Assembly (NCBI RefSeq): GCF_019212185.1
Contig: NZ_CP078138.1
Location: 3,020,501 to 3,084,500, forward strand
Source of the DNA: Pseudomonas fluorescens
GTDB taxonomy: Bacteria; Pseudomonadota; Gammaproteobacteria; Pseudomonadales; Pseudomonadaceae
Length of the DNA: 64,000 nt
Direction: 5' to 3'
A program made the translations under genes and the position numbers. The notes under the pieces are model-generated. The model ran no database searches, was not told where the DNA came from, and saw nothing but the letters and a program-made list of their open reading frames with translations. Below, piece by piece: positions 24,794 through 33,859 of this stretch (its first letter is position 1; each line of letters begins with the position of its first letter).

Positions 24794-25474
24794 TCAGCTC
24801 CAGCCGGCCTTGCTCTGGCGGCTGGAATACAGCGCCAGCAGCACCAGGAACGAAAATATCAGCATCGCCCCGGCCAGCCAGTGGGCCTGGGCATACTCCA
24901 TGGCTTCGACGTGATCGTAGATCTGCACCGAGACCACGCGGGTCTTGTCGGGAATATTGCCGCCAATCATCAGCACCACGCCGAACTCACCGACGGTATG
25001 GGCGAAGCCGAGAATCGCGGCAGTGATAAAACCGGGGCGGGCGAGGGGCAGGATCACGCTGAAAAAGGTGTCCCAGGGATTGGCCCGCAGGGTTGCCGCC
25101 ACTTCCAGCGGCCGCGTGCCGATGGCCGAGAAGGCGTTTTGCAGGGGCTGGACCACAAAGGGCATCGAGTAGATCACCGAGCCGATCACCAGCCCGGCGA
25201 AACTGAACGTCAGAGTGCCCAGGCCCAGGGCCTGGGTCAGTTGGCCGAGAAAGCCGTTTGGCCCCAGGCTCAGCAGCAGGTAGAAGCCGATCACGGTCGG
25301 AGGCAGCACCAGTGGCAGCGCGACCACGGCGCCCACCGGCCCGCGCCACCAGGACCGCGTGCGCGACAGCCACAAGGCGATCGGCGTGCCGATGATCAGC
25401 AGGATCACGGTGGTCAGCGACGCCAGTTTCAGGGTCAGCCAAATGGCGGCGAAGTCGGCGCTGGTCAGGGTCAT
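24794..25474 (-). CDS. modB: Molybdate ABC transporter permease
   Basis: 226-residue inner-membrane protein with five or six hydrophobic segments and the EAA-type loop [20 protein letters not shown]. It starts immediately after the modA stop. It forms the channel for molybdate uptake. Confidence 0.95.
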   Translation of the reverse strand: MTLTSADFAAIWLTLKLASLTTVILLIIGTPIALWLSRTRSWWRGPVGAVVALPLVLPPTVIGFYLLLSLGPNGFLGQLTQALGLGTLTFSFAGLVIGSVIYSMPFVVQPLQNAFSAIGTRPLEVAATLRANPWDTFFSVILPLARPGFITAAILGFAHTVGEFGVVLMIGGNIPDKTRVVSVQIYDHVEAMEYAQAHWLAGAMLIFSFLVLLALYSSRQSKAGWS

Positions 25475-26260
<786 letters not shown>

Positions 26261-26263
26261 TTA

Positions 26264-26287
26264 CGCTATGTAGTTAAATATATAGCG
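26264..26287 (-). promoter_or_regulatory. ModE operator of modABC
   Basis: CGCTATGTA-GTTAAA-TATATAGCG matches the ModE box form CGnTATnTA-N6-TAnATAnCG at every fixed position. It lies 31-54 bp before modA, as expected for repression of molybdate uptake when Mo is plentiful. modE itself is not in the window. Confidence 0.85.
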
Positions 26288-26385
26288 AAAGGCCGTGGAG
26301 CGGAATGGCTTGTGTGTGTTTGATGTCTGTCGGAGATAATGTGGTCGACCACCGCCGATGTTGCTCAACCCGAGTCAAGCCCGCT

Positions 26386-27444
26386 TCAGACCAACCGCGC
26401 CAACGCCTCATCCGCCAAACGCCGTGTCAAATCCGCGGTCGACAACTCCACCCCCAAATGCACCGCCTGGCCCGCCCACAGGTTGCTGAAGTCGGCCTCA
26501 CCCTTGGCCCGCAACGGCAGCAGGGCGCCGCCGGCCAACGGGAAGGCCGGAGCTTGCGGGCAGATCGGGCCGAGTTCGCGCATGACCCTATTGATGATGC
26601 CGCGCGCCGGGCGGCCGGTGAAAATGTTGGTGACGGCCGTATCGCTGTCCCGGGCGCTGCGCAGGGCCCGGTGGTGGGAGGCACTGACCTTGGCCTCGGG
26701 GGTGAACAGGTAGGCGGTGCCCAGTTGCACCGCCGATGCGCCCAGGGCCAATGCCGCGGCGATCCCGCGTGCATCGCCAATCCCGCCGGCAGCGATCACC
26801 GGCACGCTGACGGCGTCGACAATCTGCGGCACCAGGGCGAAGGTGCCGACCTGGCTGCTCAGGTCATCGCTCAAGAACATCCCGCGATGGCCCCCCGCTT
26901 CATAGCCCATGGCGATGATCGCATCACACCCATGCTGTTCCAGCCAGATTGCTTCGGCCACGGTGGTGGCGGAGGACAGCACCTTGGCGCCGGTGGCCTT
27001 GACCCGTTCGAGCAGGGATTTTTCAGGCAGGCCGAAGTGAAAACTCACCACCTCGGGGCGAAATTCTTCCACCACGGCGCAGGCGGCGGCATCGAAAGGC
27101 GCGCGATTGGACACCGGTGTCGGCGCCTCGAAATCCACGCCCAGCTCCCGGTAATAGGGCTCCAGCAGTTGTTTCCACTGCTGGGCCCGCTGCTCGTCGG
27201 GTGCGGGCGGTTGATGGCAGAAGAAATTCACATTCAATGGGCGCTGGCTATATTGGCGAATGGTCGCAAGCTCCTCGCGCAGTTGCTCGGTGCCGAGCAT
27301 GGCGGCGGGCATTGAGCCCAGTGCGCCGGCATTGCAGGCGGCTATCACCATAGCCGAGCCAGTGGCGCCGGCCATGGGGGCCTGGATGATCGGCAACTCG
27401 ATGCCCAGCAGATCAAGGATTCGGGTGTCTGGCCATTGGCTCAT
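26386..27444 (-). CDS. Nitronate monooxygenase
   Basis: 352-residue FMN-dependent TIM-barrel enzyme. Family motifs are IIQAPMAG (20-27), the FMN-phosphate loops VIAAGGIGDARG and LGASAVQLGTAYL, and YEAGGHRG. It oxidises toxic nitronates such as propionate 3-nitronate or alkyl nitronates. It is a single gene convergent with nothing nearby; no regulator is visible. Confidence 0.85.
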   Translation of the reverse strand: MSQWPDTRILDLLGIELPIIQAPMAGATGSAMVIAACNAGALGSMPAAMLGTEQLREELATIRQYSQRPLNVNFFCHQPPAPDEQRAQQWKQLLEPYYRELGVDFEAPTPVSNRAPFDAAACAVVEEFRPEVVSFHFGLPEKSLLERVKATGAKVLSSATTVAEAIWLEQHGCDAIIAMGYEAGGHRGMFLSDDLSSQVGTFALVPQIVDAVSVPVIAAGGIGDARGIAAALALGASAVQLGTAYLFTPEAKVSASHHRALRSARDSDTAVTNIFTGRPARGIINRVMRELGPICPQAPAFPLAGGALLPLRAKGEADFSNLWAGQAVHLGVELSTADLTRRLADEALARLV

Positions 27445-27541
27445 CAGCGCTGTGCTCCTGCTGGAAAAAATCGGAGAATGATTCGCTCAGTGGCCGACCA
27501 GCCACTGCCGAGGCGCAAAATCATAGACCCCGGGGCAGTCG

Positions 27542-27569
27542 TCGGTCATGGCTTTTTTCGGTCATGGCT
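27542..27569 (+). repeat. 12-bp direct repeat before GyrI-like gene
   Basis: TCGGTCATGGCT occurs twice with a 16-bp period (27542-27553, 27558-27569), about 55 bp before the next ATG. Confidence 0.5.
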
Positions 27570-27622
27570 GACAAGGTAAGGCCCTGGACCGATTTCAGCA
27601 CATCATCAAGGAGGGCTTTGCC

Positions 27623-28081
27623 ATGAGCAGCAAACAGCTGGAAATAAGAGCATTTCGCGTCGCCGGTTTGCGTGTTAACACGTTGAACAGCGCTGAACAA
27701 AACGCGTCGACAGCCAGAATCGGCCCGATGTGGCAGCGATTTTTTACCGAGGGCTTGTACGAAAGCATCGCCAACAAGACTCCGGCCTCAAAAGTCTATG
27801 GCGTGTATTCCAACTATGAGTCGAATGCCAGCGGCTCGTTTGATGTCACGGCCGGAGTGGCGGTCGACGCGCCGGCTGGCGATTACCCGAGCATTGAAGT
27901 CGAAGGCGGGCAATACCTGGTGTTCGATGCCCAGGGCGCGATGCCAGGTGCGGTGATTGAGGCCTGGACACGGGTCTGGGCTTTTTTCGAAGCCCATCCG
28001 CAGATCAAGCGGCGCTTTGCCACCGATTTCGAGGCCTATACCGGACCCGACAGCGTGGCGGTGCATATCGGCATTTTCTAG
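27623..28081 (+). CDS. GyrI-like small-molecule-binding domain protein
   Basis: 152 residues with AAGGAGG before the ATG. The SHV fold of the GyrI/effector-binding group is suggested by FRVAGLRV, RIGPMWQRFF, VYGVYSNYESNASGSFDVTAGV and GGQYLVF. Standalone members bind or hydrolyse small toxic molecules or inhibit gyrase. Its stop codon overlaps the Ada stop in a shared CTAG, on the opposite strand. Confidence 0.75.
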   Translation: MSSKQLEIRAFRVAGLRVNTLNSAEQNASTARIGPMWQRFFTEGLYESIANKTPASKVYGVYSNYESNASGSFDVTAGVAVDAPAGDYPSIEVEGGQYLVFDAQGAMPGAVIEAWTRVWAFFEAHPQIKRRFATDFEAYTGPDSVAVHIGIF

Positions 28082-29139
28082 GACTGCTGTTCCCGCGCCA
28101 GTAACTGCCGCTTGCGCTCAACGCCCCAGCGATAGCCCGACAACTCGCCATCGCTGCGCACCACCCGATGACAGGGAATCGCCACGGCAAGGGTGTTGGC
28201 ACCACAGGCCTGGGCCACGGCGCGAAAGGATTTCGGCGCGCCGATGCGCTGGGCAATCTCGGCATAGCTGGCAGTGCTGCCCAGCGGAATGTCCCGCAGG
28301 GCGCTCCAGACCCGCTGCTGAAATGCCGTGCCGCGCACATCCAGCGGCAGGTCGAGGCCCAGGGCAGGGACCTCGATAAAGCCCACCACCTTGGCGATCA
28401 ACTGCTCGAAAGCAGGGTTGGCGCCGATCAGATTGGCCTCACGGAAACGATCCTGCAGGTCCTCGACCAGAGCGTTTGGATCATCACCCAGGAGAATCGC
28501 GCAGACCCCGCGCTGGCTTTGCGCCACCAGAATTGCGCCGAGCGAACACTCGCCAACGGCAAAATGGATCTCAGTGTTCTGGCCACGTGCCCGGTAATCG
28601 CTGGGCTTCATGCCGAGCACATGGTCGGCGGATTCGTAGAAGCGACTGTTGGAGTTGAACCCTGCATCGTACAGCGCATCGGTGACCGAGGCCGCGGACT
28701 CGAGGCGCTCGCGTACACGGCGCGAACGTTGGGCCGTGGCATAGGCCTTGGGGGTCAGGCCGGTGACGGCCTTGAACACGCGATGGAAGTGGAACGGACT
28801 CATGCTCGCGGCGCTGGCCAACTCGGCGAGCAGCGGCAGGCTGTCGCTGGCTTCGATCTGCCGGCAGGCCGCTGCCACCAGCGCCGCGTGCTGCGCAGCG
28901 ACCAGGCTCTGATCTGCCGCCGCCCGTTTGCTGGGGCGAAAGCCGGCGGCCCGGGCCTGCTCCTCAGTGTCGAAAAACACCACGTTCTTCGGGTGCGGCA
29001 AGCGCGCGAGGCTGCTCGGACGGCAGTAGATGCCGGTGGTCTTGACCGCGTAGACAAATTGCCCGTCGGCGCGCGGATCGCGGTTCAGCACAGCGGACCA
29101 GCGGGGATCTTGCTCAACAGTGGATTGGCTTGAGGACAT
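28078..29139 (-). CDS. ada: Ada-type O6-methylguanine-DNA methyltransferase/AraC regulator with broken zinc site
   Basis: 353 residues from ATG 29139. Order: N-terminal Ada metal-binding domain, AraC-type HTH (about 80-175; MSPFHFHRVFKAVTGLTPKA), then the O6-methylguanine methyltransferase domain with the active-site IPCHRVVRSDG (C323). In E. coli Ada four cysteines (C38, C42, C69, C72) hold zinc and C38 accepts methyl from phosphotriesters. Here only C39 remains: the others are S43, S70 and A73 (IYCRPSSLA, FRPSKRAAA). The base-repair domain looks functional; methyl-switched activation may not be. It sits beside alkB. Confidence 0.88.
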   Translation of the reverse strand: MSSSQSTVEQDPRWSAVLNRDPRADGQFVYAVKTTGIYCRPSSLARLPHPKNVVFFDTEEQARAAGFRPSKRAAADQSLVAAQHAALVAAACRQIEASDSLPLLAELASAASMSPFHFHRVFKAVTGLTPKAYATAQRSRRVRERLESAASVTDALYDAGFNSNSRFYESADHVLGMKPSDYRARGQNTEIHFAVGECSLGAILVAQSQRGVCAILLGDDPNALVEDLQDRFREANLIGANPAFEQLIAKVVGFIEVPALGLDLPLDVRGTAFQQRVWSALRDIPLGSTASYAEIAQRIGAPKSFRAVAQACGANTLAVAIPCHRVVRSDGELSGYRWGVERKRQLLAREQQS

Positions 29140-29224
29140 GCGCAGGCACTCGGTGAAGATAGATCTCAGACTACCCCTTGAGTCCGCACAAGGCACTCTG
29201 CTGCTTGCGGTCAAACTCGGTCGG

Positions 29225-29887
29225 TCAGCCGGCCTTGCGCAGGGTGAAGTTGATCCGCTGGGCGCCCAACTGCGGATGCTGGCCCTCCTTGAGCGGCAGT
29301 ACCCCGTGATAGCGCAAGCGGTCGACCCCGCCCCAGACCACCACATCGCCATGAAACAATGACACGCGTTGACTTCTGGCACTGCGCTCAAGGCCGCCGA
29401 ACAGGAAGACTGCCGGCAAGCCGAGAGACACCGAAACCACGGGCCACTGGTAGGAACGTTCGTTTTTATCCTGATGTAGTGACATCTTGGCCCCGGGCAA
29501 ATAGCGATTGATCAGGCAGGCATCCGGCTCGAAACCGGGGAAGCCGCCCTCGCTCGCCGCCAACCGCGCCAACTCGCGGAACGCAGCGGGCATCGCGGGC
29601 CAGGGTTGGCCGCTGACGGGGTCGAAGGAGGTGTAGCGATATCCGCTGCGGTCGGTGGTCCAGCCCAGGCTGCCGCAACTGCTCAGGCCCACCGACATGG
29701 TGAAGCCACCGGGGGTGAGCATGTTGCGAAAGGGCGCTGCCGCCAGCACTTCAGCCAGTGCCGGCAGCAGACGGGGCACCCAGGGCAGGGCGAAACCGCG
29801 TAGCACGAGGGCCTGCTCGCCGATCTGCTGGGTGCGCGCCGGTTGCGCATCGGCGTCGGCGAACAGGTCAGGCGTGATCGGCATCAT
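29225..29887 (-). CDS. alkB: Alpha-ketoglutarate-dependent DNA demethylase
   Basis: 220 residues. The AlkB core has the iron ligands in LHQDKNERS (HxD) and a distal His in GGVDRLRYHGV, and the 2-oxoglutarate-binding arginine in INFTLRKAG at the C-terminus. It oxidatively removes methyl groups from 1-methyladenine and 3-methylcytosine. It lies upstream of ada on the same strand, an alkylation-repair pair. Two ATG codons at 29887 and 29884 are equally good starts. Confidence 0.93.
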   Translation of the reverse strand: MMPITPDLFADADAQPARTQQIGEQALVLRGFALPWVPRLLPALAEVLAAAPFRNMLTPGGFTMSVGLSSCGSLGWTTDRSGYRYTSFDPVSGQPWPAMPAAFRELARLAASEGGFPGFEPDACLINRYLPGAKMSLHQDKNERSYQWPVVSVSLGLPAVFLFGGLERSARSQRVSLFHGDVVVWGGVDRLRYHGVLPLKEGQHPQLGAQRINFTLRKAG

Positions 29888-29896
29888 GGATTTAGC

Positions 29897-30073
29897 CTAC
29901 AGCGCCTTGCTCACGCGGATTTCGGTGATTTCTTCAGGGCCCTCACCGTGAATGGCGACAAGCGCAGCCCTGGCCTCTTCTTCGGTGCCATTGGCCAGTT
30001 GGGCGAATTCGAAGCGGCGCTCGCCGTCGAGTTTGTACTTGATGACGTACTTGGTGGTTTGGGTCACGGGCAT
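29897..30073 (-). CDS. Hypothetical protein, 58 residues
   Basis: From ATG 30073 the minus strand encodes MPVTQTTKYVIKYKLDGERR and a further 38 residues ending EEITEIRVSKAL. The pattern suggests a small beta-alpha-beta domain (YVIKYKLDGERRFEFAQLAN; EEEARAALVAIHG). It lies between alkB and the DUF1883 gene in the same orientation, 9 bp from alkB, so it is probably co-transcribed. No family recognised; the ribosome site is weak. Confidence 0.6.
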   Translation of the reverse strand: MPVTQTTKYVIKYKLDGERRFEFAQLANGTEEEARAALVAIHGEGPEEITEIRVSKAL

Positions 30074-30088
30074 ACCTGTCTGTCGTGA

Positions 30089-30391
30089 TCAGCTGAGTTT
30101 GCTGCTGGAACGGCGGATAATCTTGATCGAATGGGTCAGCGTCGGCTTGCGGGTCACACTGATCGCCCGGCGGTTGACGGTGTCGATGGTGATGTTCCAG
30201 AAACCGGTGCTCGGGGCGGTAATCTTCGCCGGGAACGTGTCGAACGCGCCGCCATGATAGGTATGGCGCCCGCCGTTCTTGAAGCTGCGAAAGTTGGCGT
30301 CGTTCATCAGGCGGATATTGCACATTTGCGAGCATTGAATGACGACGATGTCATCTTCGTTGAGGTGCTCGCGCTGGTGGATAAATTTCAT
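30089..30391 (-). CDS. DUF1883 domain protein
   Basis: 100 residues beginning MKFIHQREHLNEDDIVVIQC and containing MCNIRLMNDANFRSFKNGG and YHGGAFDTFPAKITAPSTG. This is the characteristic DUF1883 sequence, a small beta-rich protein of unknown function, also found fused to TIR or other domains in some bacteria. It may head a short operon with the 58-residue gene and alkB/ada. Confidence 0.88.
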   Translation of the reverse strand: MKFIHQREHLNEDDIVVIQCSQMCNIRLMNDANFRSFKNGGRHTYHGGAFDTFPAKITAPSTGFWNITIDTVNRRAISVTRKPTLTHSIKIIRRSSSKLS

Positions 30392-30589
30392 GGGGCGCCT
30401 CCAGAAGGGCTTTTGCTACAAAATCAAAACGATGGGCCAGTTTATCAGCCCGCACGGCGCAAAGGCCGACTGTTGCCCATGGGTTTGACAATTAAAAACA
30501 GTTATCCGGGTTTTTTTGCGCAATAAAGCCTGTCAGCCCGGAGAAAAACCGGATTTATGCGGTCGGAAGGTCTTTATTGGAGATTTTGT

Positions 30590-30940
30590 ATGAAACGCGG
30601 CGTTTTGTTGTTGGCATTGTTGATGAGTGGTTGTGCGACAGTCTCGGACATCAATCAGACCCTGCCCACCATGAACGTGATTTCCGGGAAGAAACCTCAG
30701 GAATATGCCAACTGCGTCGCCGAGAAACTGGCCAAGAGTCGTGGCGCGGTGCAGATGGAGCCGCATAAGGATGGTGTGCGGGTCATCGTCCCCGGCAAGC
30801 TCTCCGCCGATCCGGCCGCCGTCTTCGATATCGAAGAGCGCTCGGGCGGCAGCAGCATCAAACTGCATGAAAGTATGTCCAACGTGCCGATGCGCCCAGG
30901 TGACATTGGCAAGGCGGCCAATGAGTGCATCTCCGGCTGA
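30590..30940 (+). CDS. Small lipoprotein
   Basis: 116 residues from ATG 30590, with GGAG seven bases upstream. Signal peptide MKRGVLLLALLMSGCATV has a lipobox ending at C15, so it is lipidated. The mature part has two cysteines (ANCVAEKL, ANECISG) likely bonded to each other. Function unknown. A terminator follows. Confidence 0.75.
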   Translation: MKRGVLLLALLMSGCATVSDINQTLPTMNVISGKKPQEYANCVAEKLAKSRGAVQMEPHKDGVRVIVPGKLSADPAAVFDIEERSGGSSIKLHESMSNVPMRPGDIGKAANECISG

Positions 30941-30962
30941 GGACGCCAGCCGGCAAGCATAC

Positions 30963-30999
30963 GCCCGACTCGGTCTCGACTGCCGGCTCGGGCTTTTTT
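30963..30999 (+). terminator. Rho-independent terminator
   Basis: GCCCGA pairs with TCGGGC, followed by six T. An alternative AGCCGGCA/TGCCGGCT stem overlaps it. Confidence 0.75.
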
Positions 31000-31049
31000 G
31001 TGCCCAACCGGCGGTTGTGATGGCCAGTGGATTCCCTTACTCTGGGTAG

Positions 31050-31077
31050 GCTTATACAAAATATGTCTAAGCTTATA
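31050..31077 (+). promoter_or_regulatory. Direct-repeat motif before tsdBA
   Basis: GCTTATA occurs at 31050-31056 and 31071-31077, a 21-bp period (two helical turns), ending about 23 bp before tsdB. It may be a regulator site or part of the promoter. Confidence 0.4.
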
Positions 31078-31100
31078 ACTAGAATAAGAGAGGGTCTGAG

Positions 31101-31748
31101 ATGGAGTTCAAACCGAGGCTGCTGGCCAGCCTGATGCTCGTGGCCGTGAGCGTTGCCCAGGCCGATGATGGCCAGAAGATCTACACCCAGGGTGGCGCGC
31201 AACCGGCGGCGACTGCCTGTTTTGCCTGCCATGGCGCTGATGGCATGGGCATGCCAGCCGCTGGGTTTCCGCGCCTGGCAGGGTTATCGGCCGATTATTT
31301 GCGCAAACAGTTGGAAGACTTTCGCAGCGGCTCCCGGGAAAACCCGGTGATGCAGCCACTGGCCAAGGCCTTGAGCGAGGCCGAGATCCAGGCAGTGACC
31401 CGCACCCTGGCGGCCATGCCTGCACCGAAAACCCCGCTGGTCAGCCGGGAACAGGTGCCGAACGGGCCCGGCGCGCAGTTGGCCTTGCGCGGCGCCTGGG
31501 ATCGGCAGATCCCCGAGTGCGTGATGTGCCATGGTCCGGGAGGCGTGGGTGTGGGTTCGGTCTTTCCGCCATTGGCCGGTCAGTCGGCCGCCTACCTGAG
31601 CGCGCAGTTGAATGCCTGGCGTGACGGCAGCCGGCACAACGATTCCAATGACTTGATGGGGCACATCGCCAAATCCCTGACACCGGAAGAGATCAAGGCG
31701 GTCACCGAATATTTTGCGACCTTGGGCAGCCAGGAGGCCAGGCCATGA
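31101..31748 (+). CDS. tsdB: Di-haem cytochrome c4-like protein, TsdB
   Basis: 215 residues with a signal peptide ending AQA. Two CxxCH sites (CFACH 40-44, CVMCH 140-144) in two homologous halves, each with a late Met ligand region, as in cytochrome c4. In Pseudomonas stutzeri and others such a cytochrome (TsdB) accepts electrons from the thiosulfate dehydrogenase TsdA; here it overlaps tsdA by 4 bp (ATGA). GAGAGG precedes the ATG. Confidence 0.82.
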   Translation: MEFKPRLLASLMLVAVSVAQADDGQKIYTQGGAQPAATACFACHGADGMGMPAAGFPRLAGLSADYLRKQLEDFRSGSRENPVMQPLAKALSEAEIQAVTRTLAAMPAPKTPLVSREQVPNGPGAQLALRGAWDRQIPECVMCHGPGGVGVGSVFPPLAGQSAAYLSAQLNAWRDGSRHNDSNDLMGHIAKSLTPEEIKAVTEYFATLGSQEARP

Positions 31749-32668
31749 AGATTCTTGTATTCGTACCCTGGGTTCTGGCCTTGTCCAGTCTCAACGTATT
31801 CGCTGCGCAGACCGCGATGGACGATCAGTCGGAACTGAGAACCCCGGCGGCGCCTGCCGGTTCGGTCGACTACTTCCAACCGCCGGCCGAGCATGAACTG
31901 CCGGACAACGCCTTTGGCAAACTGGTGCGCCAGGGCCACAGCCTGTTCGTCGACACCAAACGCCAGGCCCCGGCCTTTGTCGGCAATGGTCTCAACTGCA
32001 GTAACTGCCACCTCGATCAGGGGCGCCTGGCCAACTCTGCGCCGCTTTGGGGCGCGTATCCGATGTACCCGGCTTACCGCAAGAAAAACGACAAGGTCAA
32101 TACGTTCGCCGAACGTCTGCAGGGCTGCTTCGAGTTCAGCATGAACGGCAAGCCGCCGGCAGCGGATGGACCTGAGATCAGTGCGTTGTCGGCCTATGCC
32201 TATTGGCTGGCCACCCAGGCGCCGACCGGGGTTGAGTTGCCAGGACGGGGTTATCCTGAGGTGGCGCAACCGGCCAAGGGCTATGACATTGCCCAGGGTG
32301 CGCAAGTGTACAAGGCGCAGTGTGCGGTGTGTCATGGCGACGCGGGGCAGGGGCAAAAAGTCGGCAACGACTACGTGCTGCCTCCGCTCTGGGGTAAAGA
32401 CTCCTACAACTGGGGCGCGGGGATGCACCGGATCAATACCGCGGCGTCCTTCATCCAGTACAACATGCCCCTGGGTAAGGCCAAAACCCTCAGCGACCAG
32501 CAGGCCTGGGACGTCGCAGCCTTCATCAACAGCCATGAACGGCCGCAGGATCCCCGGTTGATTGACGGCTCCATCGAGAAGACCCGGGTCAAGTTCCACG
32601 CCAATGACGGGGTCAATCTGTATGGGCAAACCGTGGATGGCGTGCTGATCGGGCAGGGCATCCGGTAA
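31745..32668 (+). CDS. tsdA: Thiosulfate dehydrogenase (tetrathionate-forming), TsdA
   Basis: 307 residues with signal peptide. Di-haem cytochrome: CSNCH (85-89) and CAVCH (193-197). Cys128, in AERLQGCFEFSMNGK, sits where TsdA uses an unusual cysteine as axial ligand to the active-site haem. The enzyme joins two thiosulfates to tetrathionate in the periplasm and passes electrons to TsdB. Overlap with tsdB implies coupled translation. Confidence 0.85.
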   Translation: MKILVFVPWVLALSSLNVFAAQTAMDDQSELRTPAAPAGSVDYFQPPAEHELPDNAFGKLVRQGHSLFVDTKRQAPAFVGNGLNCSNCHLDQGRLANSAPLWGAYPMYPAYRKKNDKVNTFAERLQGCFEFSMNGKPPAADGPEISALSAYAYWLATQAPTGVELPGRGYPEVAQPAKGYDIAQGAQVYKAQCAVCHGDAGQGQKVGNDYVLPPLWGKDSYNWGAGMHRINTAASFIQYNMPLGKAKTLSDQQAWDVAAFINSHERPQDPRLIDGSIEKTRVKFHANDGVNLYGQTVDGVLIGQGIR

Positions 32669-32717
32669 ACTGCTGGCCATCAAACCAGTGTTGCCTGGGG
32701 CTGAGTGCAGATGCTCT

Positions 32718-32745
32718 TGTAGGAGCGAGCTTGCTCGCTCCTACA
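32718..32745. repeat. REP palindrome
   Basis: TGTAGGAGCGAGC-TT-GCTCGCTCCTACA has perfect 13-bp arms. It sits after tsdA and may also act as a transcription stop. Confidence 0.85.
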
Positions 32746-32796
32746 GGGGGTCTTCATTTCACCTGCGGGTAGCATTGTCATTTCATGGAGCAGTCA

Positions 32797-33027
32797 ATGA
32801 AACGCGAAAAAGTCAGAGAGCGCCACGCCGGAGGGCACATTTGTGCCACGCACGTGATTCAGAATCCGGCCAATCCGGGGGAATGGATTGTGTTTTTCAA
32901 GAAGAGCGCGGGGCGCAGCTTTTTCCTGGTGGACGACAGCGATGAGGTTGAATCTTTCGCGCGCCTCGATGACTTGATCGAGACCGTGCGCGGCCTGGGG
33001 ATCAAATTCGCCGAAATCCACATGTAA
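32797..33027 (+). CDS. Hypothetical protein, 76 residues
   Basis: ATG 32797 is preferred over 32785 because GGAG lies six bases before it. Sequence MKREKVRERHAGGHICATHV... has a beta-rich middle (GEWIVFFKKSAGRSFFLVDD). Soluble; function unknown. Its end is 10 bp from the convergent lipoprotein gene. Confidence 0.65.
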   Translation: MKREKVRERHAGGHICATHVIQNPANPGEWIVFFKKSAGRSFFLVDDSDEVESFARLDDLIETVRGLGIKFAEIHM

Positions 33028-33036
33028 ACCTATCCG

Positions 33037-33318
33037 CTATTTGCAGATCACCACCAGGCTGCGGCTCTTGAAGTTGCCGACATCAACGCCCAGGGTTTTC
33101 TCGCTTTCCTTCAGCGACGGCGTGCCATCGGTGCCGACGATTCGGTAACCGGTGCCTGCGCACGAGGCATCGGCTTTCTCGTAGCACTTGGCCCACGAGT
33201 TGACCTCACCCGAACAGTCGATCTCCAACCCCTGTTGCCCGTCATCGAGGTAGGTTTTCGAGGCGGTGGCACAGCCACTCAGGAGCAGCACGGCGATCAG
33301 CGCCAGGTAGTTTTTCAT
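33037..33318 (-). CDS. Small lipoprotein
   Basis: 93 residues from ATG 33318: MKNYLALIAVLLLSGCATAS, with a lipobox LLSGC. The mature domain has four cysteines (IDCSGE, AKCYEK, ASCAGT, VVICK), pointing to two disulfides. It looks like a small periplasm-facing lipoprotein of unknown role, as often seen in Pseudomonas. Confidence 0.75.
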   Translation of the reverse strand: MKNYLALIAVLLLSGCATASKTYLDDGQQGLEIDCSGEVNSWAKCYEKADASCAGTGYRIVGTDGTPSLKESEKTLGVDVGNFKSRSLVVICK

Positions 33319-33403
33319 CGGGTTGCCGCCATGAAGAGGAGGGGAGGTAAAAAGTTCTGCAGCAGAGGTTATAGCGATTGGCCATTTCGGTACAGTCATA
33401 CAC

Positions 33404-33436
33404 AAAAAAGCCCCGCGCCGCGATGATCGCGTGGGC
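33404..33436 (-). terminator. Rho-independent terminator (minus strand)
   Basis: On the minus strand a CGCGAT-C-ATCGCG inner stem within GCCC/GGGGC arms is followed by six T. It ends the 33459-33647 gene. Confidence 0.65.
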
Positions 33437-33458
33437 AGGGCCGTTTGGCTAAGTGCTT

Positions 33459-33647
33459 TTACTCGGGCTTGGCACCGCGACGTTTTGGCGCTGGGCGCGT
33501 ATCTTCGAACACCGATGCGACTTCAATCGCCATGGCTTCGGTGGGAAGTGGTCCGGCGACCGTTTCCCCATCTGTGCGATCGATGTTCCATTGACCGTCT
33601 TTGGTCTTGTTGATCAGGTAACCGTTGACGCTTTTTGCTTCCGACAT
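33459..33647 (-). CDS. Hypothetical protein, 62 residues
   Basis: MSEAKSVNGYLINKTKDGQW... reads as a small protein with a beta hairpin (GYLINKTKDGQWNIDRTDGE) and a basic C-terminus (APKRRGAKPE). It may be a DUF2188-like domain, but this is unsure. A terminator follows its stop codon. Confidence 0.6.
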   Translation of the reverse strand: MSEAKSVNGYLINKTKDGQWNIDRTDGETVAGPLPTEAMAIEVASVFEDTRPAPKRRGAKPE

Positions 33648-33859
33648 CTATTTGTCTCATTGGCGGGTTCAATCGCGCCATGATAGCCGCAAATGTGTCG
33701 GCAAAGCGGCCTCTGGTCTAAAGTGAAGCCTTTGTGGAACTATCTCGACGATTATTTCTCTATGATGGCATCGGTTAGCCAGTGCGGGGCATTGTAAGGT
33801 GCCTGCGGCCTGATTAGACTGCGCCGAAACTCGTACACACAGCCCTTTCAAGGACTTTT

